From NCBI RefSeq assembly GCF_023718305.1, contig NZ_QEYO01000016.1:52747-116746 (forward strand): a stretch of 64,000 nucleotides of DNA. Direction: 5' to 3'. The position numbers were made by a program, and so were the translations under genes. The DNA is from Gramella sp. AN32 (GTDB taxonomy: Bacteria; Bacteroidota; Bacteroidia; Flavobacteriales; Flavobacteriaceae). The stretch's first letter is position 1; every line of letters begins with the position of its first letter. Under the pieces are notes generated by a model, which searched no databases, had not been told where the DNA came from, and saw only the letters and a program-made list of their open reading frames with translations. Below, piece by piece: positions 53,310 through 60,317 of this stretch.

Positions 53310-54257
53310 ATGAGAGAACTTCGGGTTTTATTCATGGGCACGCCAGAGTTTGCCGTAGAAAGTTTGAAAGCAATACTTGAGGCAGATTTTAAAGTAGTGG
53401 GTGTCATTACTGCTCCAGATAGACCTGCGGGCCGCGGACGTAAGCTTACTGAAAGTGCAGTGAAAAAATTTGCAGTTTCTAAGAATCTGAAAATTCTTCA
53501 ACCCACCAATTTAAAATCAGAAGATTTTCAGGAGGAAATAAAGGAATTAAATCCAAATGTCTCGGTTGTCGTAGCTTTTAGAATGCTTCCAGAATGGCTC
53601 TGGAAATTTCCGGAGTTTGGCACTTTTAATCTGCATGCTTCGCTCCTACCCGATTATCGCGGAGCTGCTCCCATAAACTGGGCTATAATGAATGGGGAAA
53701 ACCGAACAGGAATAACGACTTTTTTTATTGATGAAAATATTGACACGGGAGCAACCATTCTTCAGCAGGAAGTAAAAATTGAAAAACATGAAAATGTAGG
53801 ACATTTACATGATAAGCTAATGGAAAAAGGATCGGCCTTGGTTGTGAAAACACTTCATCAGATTCAAAAGGATAATATAGAGAGAATTCCACAAAAGGAT
53901 AATGGACATTTAAAAAAGGCTCCTAAATTAGATAAGGAAAATACCAAGATCGACTGGAACCTCCCTTTAAAGGATATTTATAACCATATACGCGGATTGA
54001 ATCCCTATCCAGGAGCCTGGTGTTATTTAGAGAATTCTTCGGAAGAATTTCAGGTGAAAATTTTTGATGTAGAAGTGATTAGCCAGGAACATCATTTACC
54101 AACCGGAACCGTTACTGTACAGGAGAAAAAAATAAAAGTTGCGGCTAAAAATGGTTTTATCATCATTAAACAAATTCAGCTTCCAGGTAAAAAAAGAATG
54201 GATGCAAAAGATTTGCTCAACGGCTATCATTTCGCGCCGGACAGCAAACTGGGTTAA
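53310..54257 (+). CDS. fmt: methionyl-tRNA formyltransferase
   Basis: Formylates initiator methionyl-tRNA using 10-formyltetrahydrofolate. It has 315 residues, typical. LFMGTPEFAVESL is the N-terminal strand and folate-side loop; FNLHASLLPDYRGAAPINWAIMNGE holds the catalytic Asn-His and the SLLPxYRGAAP signature; the Asp follows in FIDENIDTGATIL. The C-terminal tRNA-binding domain has PYPGAWC and the C-terminal KKRMDAKDLLNG. It begins on the base after the recQ stop codon. Confidence 0.97.
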   Translation: MRELRVLFMGTPEFAVESLKAILEADFKVVGVITAPDRPAGRGRKLTESAVKKFAVSKNLKILQPTNLKSEDFQEEIKELNPNVSVVVAFRMLPEWLWKFPEFGTFNLHASLLPDYRGAAPINWAIMNGENRTGITTFFIDENIDTGATILQQEVKIEKHENVGHLHDKLMEKGSALVVKTLHQIQKDNIERIPQKDNGHLKKAPKLDKENTKIDWNLPLKDIYNHIRGLNPYPGAWCYLENSSEEFQVKIFDVEVISQEHHLPTGTVTVQEKKIKVAAKNGFIIIKQIQLPGKKRMDAKDLLNGYHFAPDSKLG

Positions 54258-54361
54258 ACCCTTATTAACACTGATTCTGTTGCATTTTAATAAAAAACAA
54301 TTATCTTTATTAACAATAAAGTGAAGTTATCAACAAATACGGCCTTTTCCCTTGTCATTCC

Positions 54362-54391
54362 TTGCATGGACGAGAAATCCGTATAAATTTG
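54362..54391 (+). promoter_or_regulatory. promoter for HU gene
   Basis: TTG at 54362-54364 and TAAATTTG at 54384-54391 with a 19-bp spacer, matching the Bacteroidota consensus closely. About 50 bp before the HU start codon. Confidence 0.65.
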
Positions 54392-54442
54392 TATATCAGT
54401 TTAACAGAATGTTTAACCAACAATTAATTTAAAATTCAAATT

Positions 54443-54715
54443 ATGAACAAAACAGATTTAATCGATGCAATGGCTGAGAATGCTGGAATTTCTAAAGCTG
54501 CAGCAAAAAAAGCATTAGAGTCTTTTCTTGAAAACGTAGAGAAATCACTTAAAAAGGGAGATCGAGTTTCTTTAGTAGGTTTCGGATCATGGTCTGTATC
54601 TAAAAGAGCAGCTCGTGAAGGTAGAAACCCTCAAACTGGAAAAACTATTAAAATTGCAGCTAAAAACGTTGTGAAGTTTAAAGCGGGTGCAGATTTACAA
54701 AAAGCAGTAAACTAA
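54443..54715 (+). CDS. HU-family nucleoid protein
   Basis: A dimeric DNA-bending protein. It has 90 residues. The N-terminal helices (MNKTDLIDAMAENAGISKAAAKKALESFLENVEKSLKKG) precede the beta-arm with the signature VGFGSWSVSKRAAREGRNPQTG, whose GRNPxTG turn holds the intercalating Pro. Codons are strongly biased toward a few choices (GCA, GAA, AAA), as expected of an abundant protein. It has its own consensus promoter and terminator, so it is a separate, highly expressed unit. Confidence 0.97.
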   Translation: MNKTDLIDAMAENAGISKAAAKKALESFLENVEKSLKKGDRVSLVGFGSWSVSKRAAREGRNPQTGKTIKIAAKNVVKFKAGADLQKAVN

Positions 54716-54737
54716 TCACCTATTAGTATAAAATTTT

Positions 54738-54766
54738 AAAAGCCTTCTTTTAGAAGGCTTTTTTTA
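54738..54766 (+). terminator. terminator of HU gene
   Basis: The 11-bp arm AAAAGCCTTCT pairs with AGAAGGCTTTT across a 3-base loop, followed by a T-run. Confidence 0.92.
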
Positions 54767-54836
54767 TGCAAAATTTTTCGTGAAGTATTGTTTTATTAAC
54801 AATTAATAATTAGTTTAGACCAAAACACTGCTACAA

Positions 54837-55397
54837 ATGATTGCGTTAAGACCAACCAAAGGCCATCTTCTAGTTGCAGAACCTTCCATAATTGGGGATG
54901 TTTCCTTCAATAGATCGGTTGTGTTACTAGCCGATCATTCCGATAATGGATCTGTTGGATTTATCCTTAATAAGATTTTGGATTTCAAACTAAAAGATCT
55001 TATTCCAGATATAAAAGGAAATTTCAAGGTTTACAACGGGGGTCCCGTAGAACAGGACAACCTTTACTTTATACATAAAATTCCCGACTTTATTCCTGAA
55101 AGCATCGAAATTGCCAATGGGATTTACTGGGGTGGGAATTTCGAAGCGGTTATAGACCTGATCTCTAAAAAGCAAATTACCGATAAACAAATTAAATTCT
55201 TTTTAGGTTATTCTGGTTGGGATGCAAACCAGCTTGAAGAGGAACTAAATTCTGGCAGTTGGATAGTGACTATGAATGATGACCAGACAAATTTGATAGA
55301 AAAGCCTTACAATTCTTTCTGGAAGGATAAAATGGTAGCTTTAGGTGGGGAATATATGTTATGGTCTAATTCTCCTGAAAATCCCAGCTATAATTAA
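54837..55397 (+). CDS. YqgE/AlgH family protein
   Basis: A 186-residue cytoplasmic protein of the UPF0301/YqgE (AlgH) family: GHLLVAEPSIIGDVSFNRSVVLLADHSDNGSVGFILNK is the family's N-terminal core, YNGGPVEQDNLYFIHK and FFLGYSGWDANQLEEELNSGSWIV the other fixed blocks. Biochemical role is not settled. Its 3' end overlaps the convergent aminotransferase gene by 4 bp. Confidence 0.94.
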   Translation: MIALRPTKGHLLVAEPSIIGDVSFNRSVVLLADHSDNGSVGFILNKILDFKLKDLIPDIKGNFKVYNGGPVEQDNLYFIHKIPDFIPESIEIANGIYWGGNFEAVIDLISKKQITDKQIKFFLGYSGWDANQLEEELNSGSWIVTMNDDQTNLIEKPYNSFWKDKMVALGGEYMLWSNSPENPSYN

Positions 55398-56239
55398 GCT
55401 AATCTTGCCCTCATATTAAGTTTGGCCAAGAGATCCTTGGCTACTTTATCTTCATATTCCTTTTTTCGATACTTGGTCACAGGCTGTATCCCGATCCCTA
55501 CATTGGTGATAAATAGTTCATCGGCTTTTTGTAGTTCGAAAGGAGAAATCGATTCTTCGGAAAAGGAGTAAGCGGGGAGTTTTTTTAAAATTTCGATAAT
55601 TTGTTTCCTGGTAATTCCATTTAAAGCGCCATCAGTTATTGGCGGGGTTTTAATGTGATTATCCTTCACAAGAAAAAAGTTAGCATTCAAAGCTTCACAA
55701 ACCTGCTTTTTTTCATTGAGCAAAAGGCAATTATCATAGTTATTTTCAGAAGCAAAAATACTTCCCAATACATTTATGGCGCGATTATTATGTTTGATTG
55801 TAGAAAGCAGCCCACTATTGATATAATGGTCTTTAAATAATTCAATCTCATAGGGAGAATCATTCAGAAGATAAAAGGCGTTTTCCATTTCCCAGGCCTG
55901 AATAAAATATTCAATATCCCTAAATTGAGGTGTATACTTTCCTCCCTCTTTTCTAAAAACCGAAAATTTAATCCGGGCAGGCTTATTTTCAAGATTTCGA
56001 GCCTTTATTAAATCCACTATTTCTTCTTCGAGAAACTCCGGAGAAAAAGTAGAAGGAATTTCCATACGCATAATCCTCATAGAGGCCATTAGCCTAAAAT
56101 AATGATCTTCCCAGAACATTATTTTGCGGTGGATCACACGAATAGTTTCAAAAACCGAATCGCCATAGGCAAAACCACGATTGTTGATTGAAAGATTAGC
56201 TGTTTCCTTATTTATTATTTTTCCGTTAAAATTGACCAT
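55394..56239 (-). CDS. class IV PLP aminotransferase (branched-chain/ADC lyase-like)
   Basis: A 281-residue fold-type IV PLP enzyme. NNRGFAYGDSVFETIRV is the N-terminal signature, the PLP Lys is in LLSTIKHNNRAINVL, the Glu in QVCEALNANFFLVKDNHIKTPP, and the cofactor phosphate loop in TDGALNGITRKQIIEI. Members include IlvE, D-amino-acid transaminase and aminodeoxychorismate lyase (PabC); no pab gene is next door, so the substrate is open. The start at 56239 is directly preceded by the terminator of the upstream gene; the alternative ATG at 56269 lies inside that hairpin. Confidence 0.9.
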   Translation of the reverse strand: MVNFNGKIINKETANLSINNRGFAYGDSVFETIRVIHRKIMFWEDHYFRLMASMRIMRMEIPSTFSPEFLEEEIVDLIKARNLENKPARIKFSVFRKEGGKYTPQFRDIEYFIQAWEMENAFYLLNDSPYEIELFKDHYINSGLLSTIKHNNRAINVLGSIFASENNYDNCLLLNEKKQVCEALNANFFLVKDNHIKTPPITDGALNGITRKQIIEILKKLPAYSFSEESISPFELQKADELFITNVGIGIQPVTKYRKKEYEDKVAKDLLAKLNMRARLA

Positions 56240-56266
56240 AAAAAAACCCCGTTTTTTAGAACGGGG
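56240..56266 (-). terminator. terminator of START-like gene
   Basis: CCCCGTT (56247-56253) pairs with AACGGGG (56260-56266). On the minus strand the hairpin is followed by seven Ts, which end exactly at the aminotransferase ATG. Confidence 0.85.
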
Positions 56267-56290
56267 CAAAGGTATAAATTTCTATATATT

Positions 56291-56677
56291 TTAAGCAGAT
56301 CCCAGGATTTGTTTAAGATCTGAAATCATATTATCCCATAACATTTTACCCTCTTCAATTTCATCGTCTTCAGCAAAATCTGTAATCATCAAGGAAACAT
56401 CTTTAGTAATATCATCAACCTGGATGCGTAATTCGAAAAAATATGGTGTGTCCTCGTCTTCAACCCATTTGAATTTTATGCGCTCATCGCTTTTTTTGCT
56501 TAAAAGTTTGGCTTTTTCCTCACTACCTTCCCAAATAAAGGTAAAAAATTCACCTCTAGAATTAACGTTATCTGCATACCATTCACTAAGTCCGGAAGGT
56601 GTTGAGATATATTGGTATAATAATGAAGGAGAAGCCTGAATTGGGAATTCCATTTCGTATTTTTTCTTTTCTTCCAT
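56291..56677 (-). CDS. START-like (AHSA1-type) domain protein
   Basis: A 128-residue protein of the helix-grip START/Bet v1-like fold (AHSA1/SRPBCC): EMEFPIQASPSLLYQYISTPSGLSEWYAD, then FFTFIWEGSEEKAKLLSKKSDERIKFKWVEDED and the C-terminal helix EEGKMLWDNMISDLKQIL. These domains bind hydrophobic ligands or act as co-chaperones; no ligand is evident. The ATG at 56677 is preferred over 56719 because it lies just before the first conserved strand. Single gene ending at its own terminator. Confidence 0.88.
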   Translation of the reverse strand: MEEKKKYEMEFPIQASPSLLYQYISTPSGLSEWYADNVNSRGEFFTFIWEGSEEKAKLLSKKSDERIKFKWVEDEDTPYFFELRIQVDDITKDVSLMITDFAEDDEIEEGKMLWDNMISDLKQILGSA

Positions 56678-56757
56678 TTCTGATTGATTAGTTTCGGGCA
56701 ATATAGATATTAATCGCAAAGTTTAAAAGAAATCAAATAATAATTTGGAAAATAATG

Positions 56758-56789
56758 TTTGTCCTGATTTAAAATAAATTTTATATTTG
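56758..56789 (+). promoter_or_regulatory. promoter for tRNA-Met
   Basis: TTTG at 56758-56761 and TATATTTG at 56782-56789 with a 20-bp spacer, a perfect match to the Bacteroidota consensus. The tRNA starts about 75 bp further on, so a 5' leader would be removed by RNase P. Confidence 0.7.
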
Positions 56790-56864
56790 CACCCGCATTC
56801 ACAAAAGCTGAAATCATTCATGAAATAAGGTTTTCGGCTAGATTGGCACAATTAGAATATGTAT

Positions 56865-56938
56865 GGCGAGGTAGCTCAGTTGGTTAGAGCGTCGGATTCA
56901 TAACCCGGAGGTCGGGGGATCGTGCCCCCCTCTCGCTA
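56865..56938 (+). tRNA. tRNA-Met (anticodon CAT), unusual T-loop
   Basis: A complete cloverleaf. The acceptor stem GGCGAGG pairs with TCTCGCT (with G-T at both ends), and the discriminator is A. The D-arm is GCTC/GAGC. The anticodon CAT lies at 56899-56901 in loop TTCATAA, with an A-C mismatch at the top of the anticodon stem. The T-stem is GGGGG/CCCCC. The T-loop reads ATCGTGC instead of TTCGAGC: both T54 and A58 are exchanged. CCA is not encoded. G1-U72 and the discriminator argue for elongator Met; tRNA-Ile2 (CAT read as lysidine) cannot be fully excluded. The island to the right begins just after it. Confidence 0.93.
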
Positions 56939-56947
56939 CTAGAAAAC

Positions 56948-56980
56948 AAAGGGCTTTCAAGAAATTGAAGGCCTTTTTTT
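56948..56980 (+). terminator. terminator after tRNA-Met
   Basis: A continuous 13-bp stem (AAAGGGCTTTCAA against the arm from 56965 to 56977, with two G-T pairs), loop GAAA, then a T-run. Confidence 0.88.
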
Positions 56981-56989
56981 ATTTAGGTT

Positions 56990-57011
56990 AGTACAGAATA
57001 AGTACAGAATA
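56990..57011 (+). repeat. tandem 11-bp direct repeat
   Basis: Two exact adjacent copies of AGTACAGAATA just after the tRNA terminator. This could be residue of an integration event or a protein-binding site; nothing else supports either. Confidence 0.6.
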
Positions 57012-57488
57012 GCAAATTTTCTTCCTGAAACCTGATGTATATGTTTATTTGATCTTATTTGAGATTAATTGATATTTCTGTTCAAAAATTTTACTTTTCA
57101 AATAATAGGTTAGAGAGTTCTAAAACCAAAAGAAGGTAATTGCTGTATTTCTTGTTTTTAAGGCCCGGTAGAATGAACACCAATAGAAGAAGGTTCTGCT
57201 TGTTGCTAAAGAATTAAATTGTGGAAAACTAGACAGTAAAGCCTATATATCGTCAAATTCATGAAAAATTGATTTCGTCTTTGAAACGAAATAGAAAAGA
57301 TTCTGAAAATCCAGTATAGTTAAGAGTCTTATACCAAAGCCTTTTTTGTTTATTTGTGTTATTATTTGTTACAATCCAATAAATACCAGAAATTACTACA
57401 AAATTAAAAAAAGTTGTCGATAATTTTTCATCAAGGATCCTCCTCACCGGTATTTCTGGTTTTACTTCCCTATGAAAATAGAATTGGA
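57012..57488. other. gene-poor spacer between tRNA and metal cluster
   Basis: About 480 bp with no ORF I would call. Reading all frames by eye shows only short, low-complexity translations. No integrase remnant, no second copy of the tRNA 3' end and no strong hairpin were recognised. It could hold decayed mobile-element sequence. Confidence 0.5.
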
Positions 57489-57737
57489 TTATTTATTTAA
57501 AATATACCTTTTAACTATCGTTCCTAGATCTTTTTCCGAAAACCATATATCCTCTGGATGAAGATGAAGCACAGGAGCCTGTTCACATTTATTGTTACAG
57601 TCCATACCCTCAACTTCAATTTTATCTTTCAGTTTATATTTCTTTATATAATAATCTAAAAGTTTTCCTTTTTTCTTTCGGCAGTTTACTCCATTACACT
57701 TATAAATGACGGGCTTATTATTTTTAGAATCTTCCAT
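57489..57737 (-). CDS. thioredoxin-like (2Fe-2S) ferredoxin domain protein
   Basis: An 82-residue protein. The N-terminal YKCNGVNCRKKKGK gives a Cys-x4-Cys pair and GMDCNNKCEQAPVLHLHPEDIW a second pair (Cys-x3-Cys), the pattern of the small thioredoxin-like 2Fe-2S ferredoxin family. No signal peptide. It is the gene nearest the tRNA on the minus strand, 82 bp downstream of the MFS gene and so probably part of that transcript. A role in metal stress (cluster-based redox or sensing) is suggested only by its place. Confidence 0.82.
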   Translation of the reverse strand: MEDSKNNKPVIYKCNGVNCRKKKGKLLDYYIKKYKLKDKIEVEGMDCNNKCEQAPVLHLHPEDIWFSEKDLGTIVKRYILNK

Positions 57738-57819
57738 AATGGTAGTGTTTGTAGTGAATGCTCAATTTTTTGCTTCCACATTTTAAATAGCAATCATTAA
57801 TGTATAACTGTCTTTGATT

Positions 57820-59067
57820 TCATTTGATCTGATTTCTAACATTTTTTTTCGGCCTAAGAAAGAGAAACACGACTAGTAGCAAGGACAGGGTAATAATCCC
57901 GCCGTAGAGAAATTCCTTTTCGGGGAAATTAGTCCCCAAAAACCCGGCTATAGGATAGGAGATCGCCCACCACAGATGTGAAAACGCAAAATGGGAGCCA
58001 TATACTTTCCCTTGTTCACTATCCGGTATATTTTCGCCGATAAGTGTTTCCGAAGGTATTTCTGCCAAACTTTGTCCCAAACCCGCAAAAATCCAAAACA
58101 CAAATAGCAGGGAAAAATTTAGGTAATTTGCGGCACTGATTGCTAGGCCTAATGTCAATACCCCCAGAATCAAGGAAACCTGTCTTGATCTGGATTTATC
58201 AATAGCCCCGGAAACGAAGGCTGCCACGGTAGCTCCAATACCGAAGGCGGCCATAATCAAACCATAATCCTTATCCGGGAGGTTCAATCCACCCTTGACA
58301 AGAACAATGGTATTTACCAATATGAAAGCTCCGGCCATCGCCGATACCAGTTCTATGAAAAGGGCAAAACGTATATATTTGTTCTGAAACAAGAGCTTAG
58401 CCCCTTTTGTAACATCTTGCCAAGTGGTAGGGCGTTCCTTCGAAACATCTTCCTTGGGTGCATTCAAAAAACTTTTTGGAAGGGTTAAGAGCAAAATCCC
58501 TGCGATAATAAATGTTGCTGCATCGACCAAAAATATTTCCCTAGCACCCAACCAGACTGCAAGTATACCCGCCAATCCCGGTCCTAAGACCCCTAATAAT
58601 TGATATGTGGCAGCGGATAAACCGATAGCTTGCCGATATAATTTTTTATCAACTATTTGTGGAATGATAGACCTATAAGTTGGGCTGAAAAAGGCATTGA
58701 AAACATTCATAAGAAATACCAGTACATAAATTTTCCATTCGGCGGTAATGAACGGTAGCAAGGCAACAAGGCCCATTCTAATAAAATGGGTCGTGTACAG
58801 AATCTTTTTTCGGTCTATCCGGTCTGCAAGCACACCTGCAAAAGGTGAAAAGATAATAAAGGCGGTTACCCGCAATGTGAGGGCTGTGGCCAAAATTATC
58901 GCTGCCCTGCCTTCCCCAAATTGATAGGCCAATAATGCCAAACCAACCCAGGTAAAGGCATCCCCTAATAGGCTAATTGTTTGCGCCAGATATACTTTAG
59001 CAAACAACTTGTTTTGTAACGCCTGAAAGGGTTCTGTTAATCTGGATATCGCCTTGTCTATTTTCAT
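57820..59067 (-). CDS. MFS transporter
   Basis: A 415-residue exporter of the major facilitator superfamily with 12 predicted helices. Cytoplasmic motif A is seen as GVLADRIDRKKIL, with the first helix at AQTISLLGDAFTWVGLALLAYQF. It resembles EntS-type exporters. It lies 20 bp downstream of the efflux adaptor in the same direction, so it is co-transcribed with the metal pump; whether it exports a metal, a metal chelate or something unrelated cannot be told. Confidence 0.9.
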   Translation of the reverse strand: MKIDKAISRLTEPFQALQNKLFAKVYLAQTISLLGDAFTWVGLALLAYQFGEGRAAIILATALTLRVTAFIIFSPFAGVLADRIDRKKILYTTHFIRMGLVALLPFITAEWKIYVLVFLMNVFNAFFSPTYRSIIPQIVDKKLYRQAIGLSAATYQLLGVLGPGLAGILAVWLGAREIFLVDAATFIIAGILLLTLPKSFLNAPKEDVSKERPTTWQDVTKGAKLLFQNKYIRFALFIELVSAMAGAFILVNTIVLVKGGLNLPDKDYGLIMAAFGIGATVAAFVSGAIDKSRSRQVSLILGVLTLGLAISAANYLNFSLLFVFWIFAGLGQSLAEIPSETLIGENIPDSEQGKVYGSHFAFSHLWWAISYPIAGFLGTNFPEKEFLYGGIITLSLLLVVFLFLRPKKNVRNQIK

Positions 59068-59087
59068 CCTGATCTTTTAAAATTAGC

Positions 59088-60284
59088 CTACTCTTCTTCC
59101 TCAGAATTTCTCAAGGCAGACAAGATAGAATAAGTGTTTTTGGTAACAGGCTTAAAATTCTTGACATCGGCACTTTCAGCAAAAGTTATGGCCGTGTACC
59201 CTTCCTGCTCAATTCCTTTTTTAACCTGTTCCAATCTAAATGTATAACCGTTCTCAGATTCTTCGGTTTGAAAGATTACAAAATCCTTCCCCTCATATTG
59301 AACAAGGGCTTCCAATGGGATTGCATTTTGTTTTTCGGTTCCTGATTCCACCCAAGCTTTCACATACATTCCCGGTAATAAATCTTCTTTGTCTTCTTTT
59401 TTTAAATGGCAATGTACCGGGGTGATTCGATCGTTTCCGGTAGCTTTTCCTATTAAAAAAACTTCTGCGGTACGGTTGAACGTATTATCATTGGCAAGGG
59501 AGAATTTTACGGTTTGTCCTACTTCAATTTTTCCCAGATCTTTTTCAAATGCGTTCAATGCCAAATGCATATCGTCCAAATTAACTATCTCAAAAAGCAC
59601 ATCTTGTGGCGATACATAATCACCGATATTCACATTGCTTGCTTTTATAAATCCTGAAATAGGAGCATAAAGATTCGCGGTTCGTGTTATATTTCCATTT
59701 TGGACCGAACTTCTACTGATTCCCGCAAGCGCAAGTTGTTGTTCGTACGCCTTGACTCGACCTTGTGTTATTTTATAATCTGAAGAAACCTGTTGAAAAG
59801 TTTTTGCAGAATTGATGTCTTCCTCCCTTAATTGTTTTTGTCGGCTGTATTCTTCTTCCAGAAATTGGAGTTTACTCAGACTTTCCAAATAATCCTGCTG
59901 GATTTGGATAAATTCAGGATTCTCGATCGTAGCCAATACCTGTCCTTTTTTAATTTCTTCACCGGGCAGTCTTCCGGCGGTTTTTAAATATCCCCCCAAA
60001 GGTGCAGATACAGAGGCCATACTTTTTGGCTCTACATTAACAACACCGTTTAGCTTCACGATGTTGCTAAGATTTCTCATTTCGATCTCTCCGGTTTCAA
60101 TTCCGGCGAGATTGTATTGATCTTTGGTAAAAGTGATCTGTTTGGATCCGTTAGCAGGTTGTTCCTCTTTCATAGAAGATTCTTTGGAAGAATCCATTTT
60201 TTCAGAATCCTTGTTGCCGCAAGCCACTATAAATAGGGTGGATAAAATGAGTAGCGAAATTTTTGTATTGAATTGAATTTTCAT
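59088..60284 (-). CDS. RND efflux periplasmic adaptor, CzcB/CusB type
   Basis: A 398-residue membrane-fusion protein linking the inner-membrane pump to the outer-membrane channel. A lipoprotein signal (LLILSTLFIVACG, lipobox VACG) anchors it. The barrel-sandwich hybrid strand VSAPLGGYLKTAGRLPGEEIKKGQVLATIENPE and the helical hairpin (PEFIQIQQDYLESLSKLQFLEEEYSRQKQ...) follow, then a second lipoyl half (LYAPISGFIKASNVNIGDYV) and a beta-barrel. No CusF-like Met-rich metal-binding N-terminus is seen; the acidic/Met-poor linker DSEKMDSSKESSMKEEQPAN follows the Cys. It lies 33 bp downstream of the pump gene, same operon. Confidence 0.93.
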   Translation of the reverse strand: MKIQFNTKISLLILSTLFIVACGNKDSEKMDSSKESSMKEEQPANGSKQITFTKDQYNLAGIETGEIEMRNLSNIVKLNGVVNVEPKSMASVSAPLGGYLKTAGRLPGEEIKKGQVLATIENPEFIQIQQDYLESLSKLQFLEEEYSRQKQLREEDINSAKTFQQVSSDYKITQGRVKAYEQQLALAGISRSSVQNGNITRTANLYAPISGFIKASNVNIGDYVSPQDVLFEIVNLDDMHLALNAFEKDLGKIEVGQTVKFSLANDNTFNRTAEVFLIGKATGNDRITPVHCHLKKEDKEDLLPGMYVKAWVESGTEKQNAIPLEALVQYEGKDFVIFQTEESENGYTFRLEQVKKGIEQEGYTAITFAESADVKNFKPVTKNTYSILSALRNSEEEE

Positions 60285-60317
60285 CTTTTTATATTTTAAA
60301 GTGATATCACTTGATTT

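Noticed and set aside
56865..56938. Calling the tRNA a pseudogene
   Set aside because: All stems pair, promoter and terminator are intact and the T-loop change is reciprocal, so it is reported as unusual rather than broken.
57259..57447. 62-codon ORF on the minus strand in the gene-poor spacer
   Set aside because: Low-complexity translation, no recognisable domain, no neighbouring gene pattern; likely chance.
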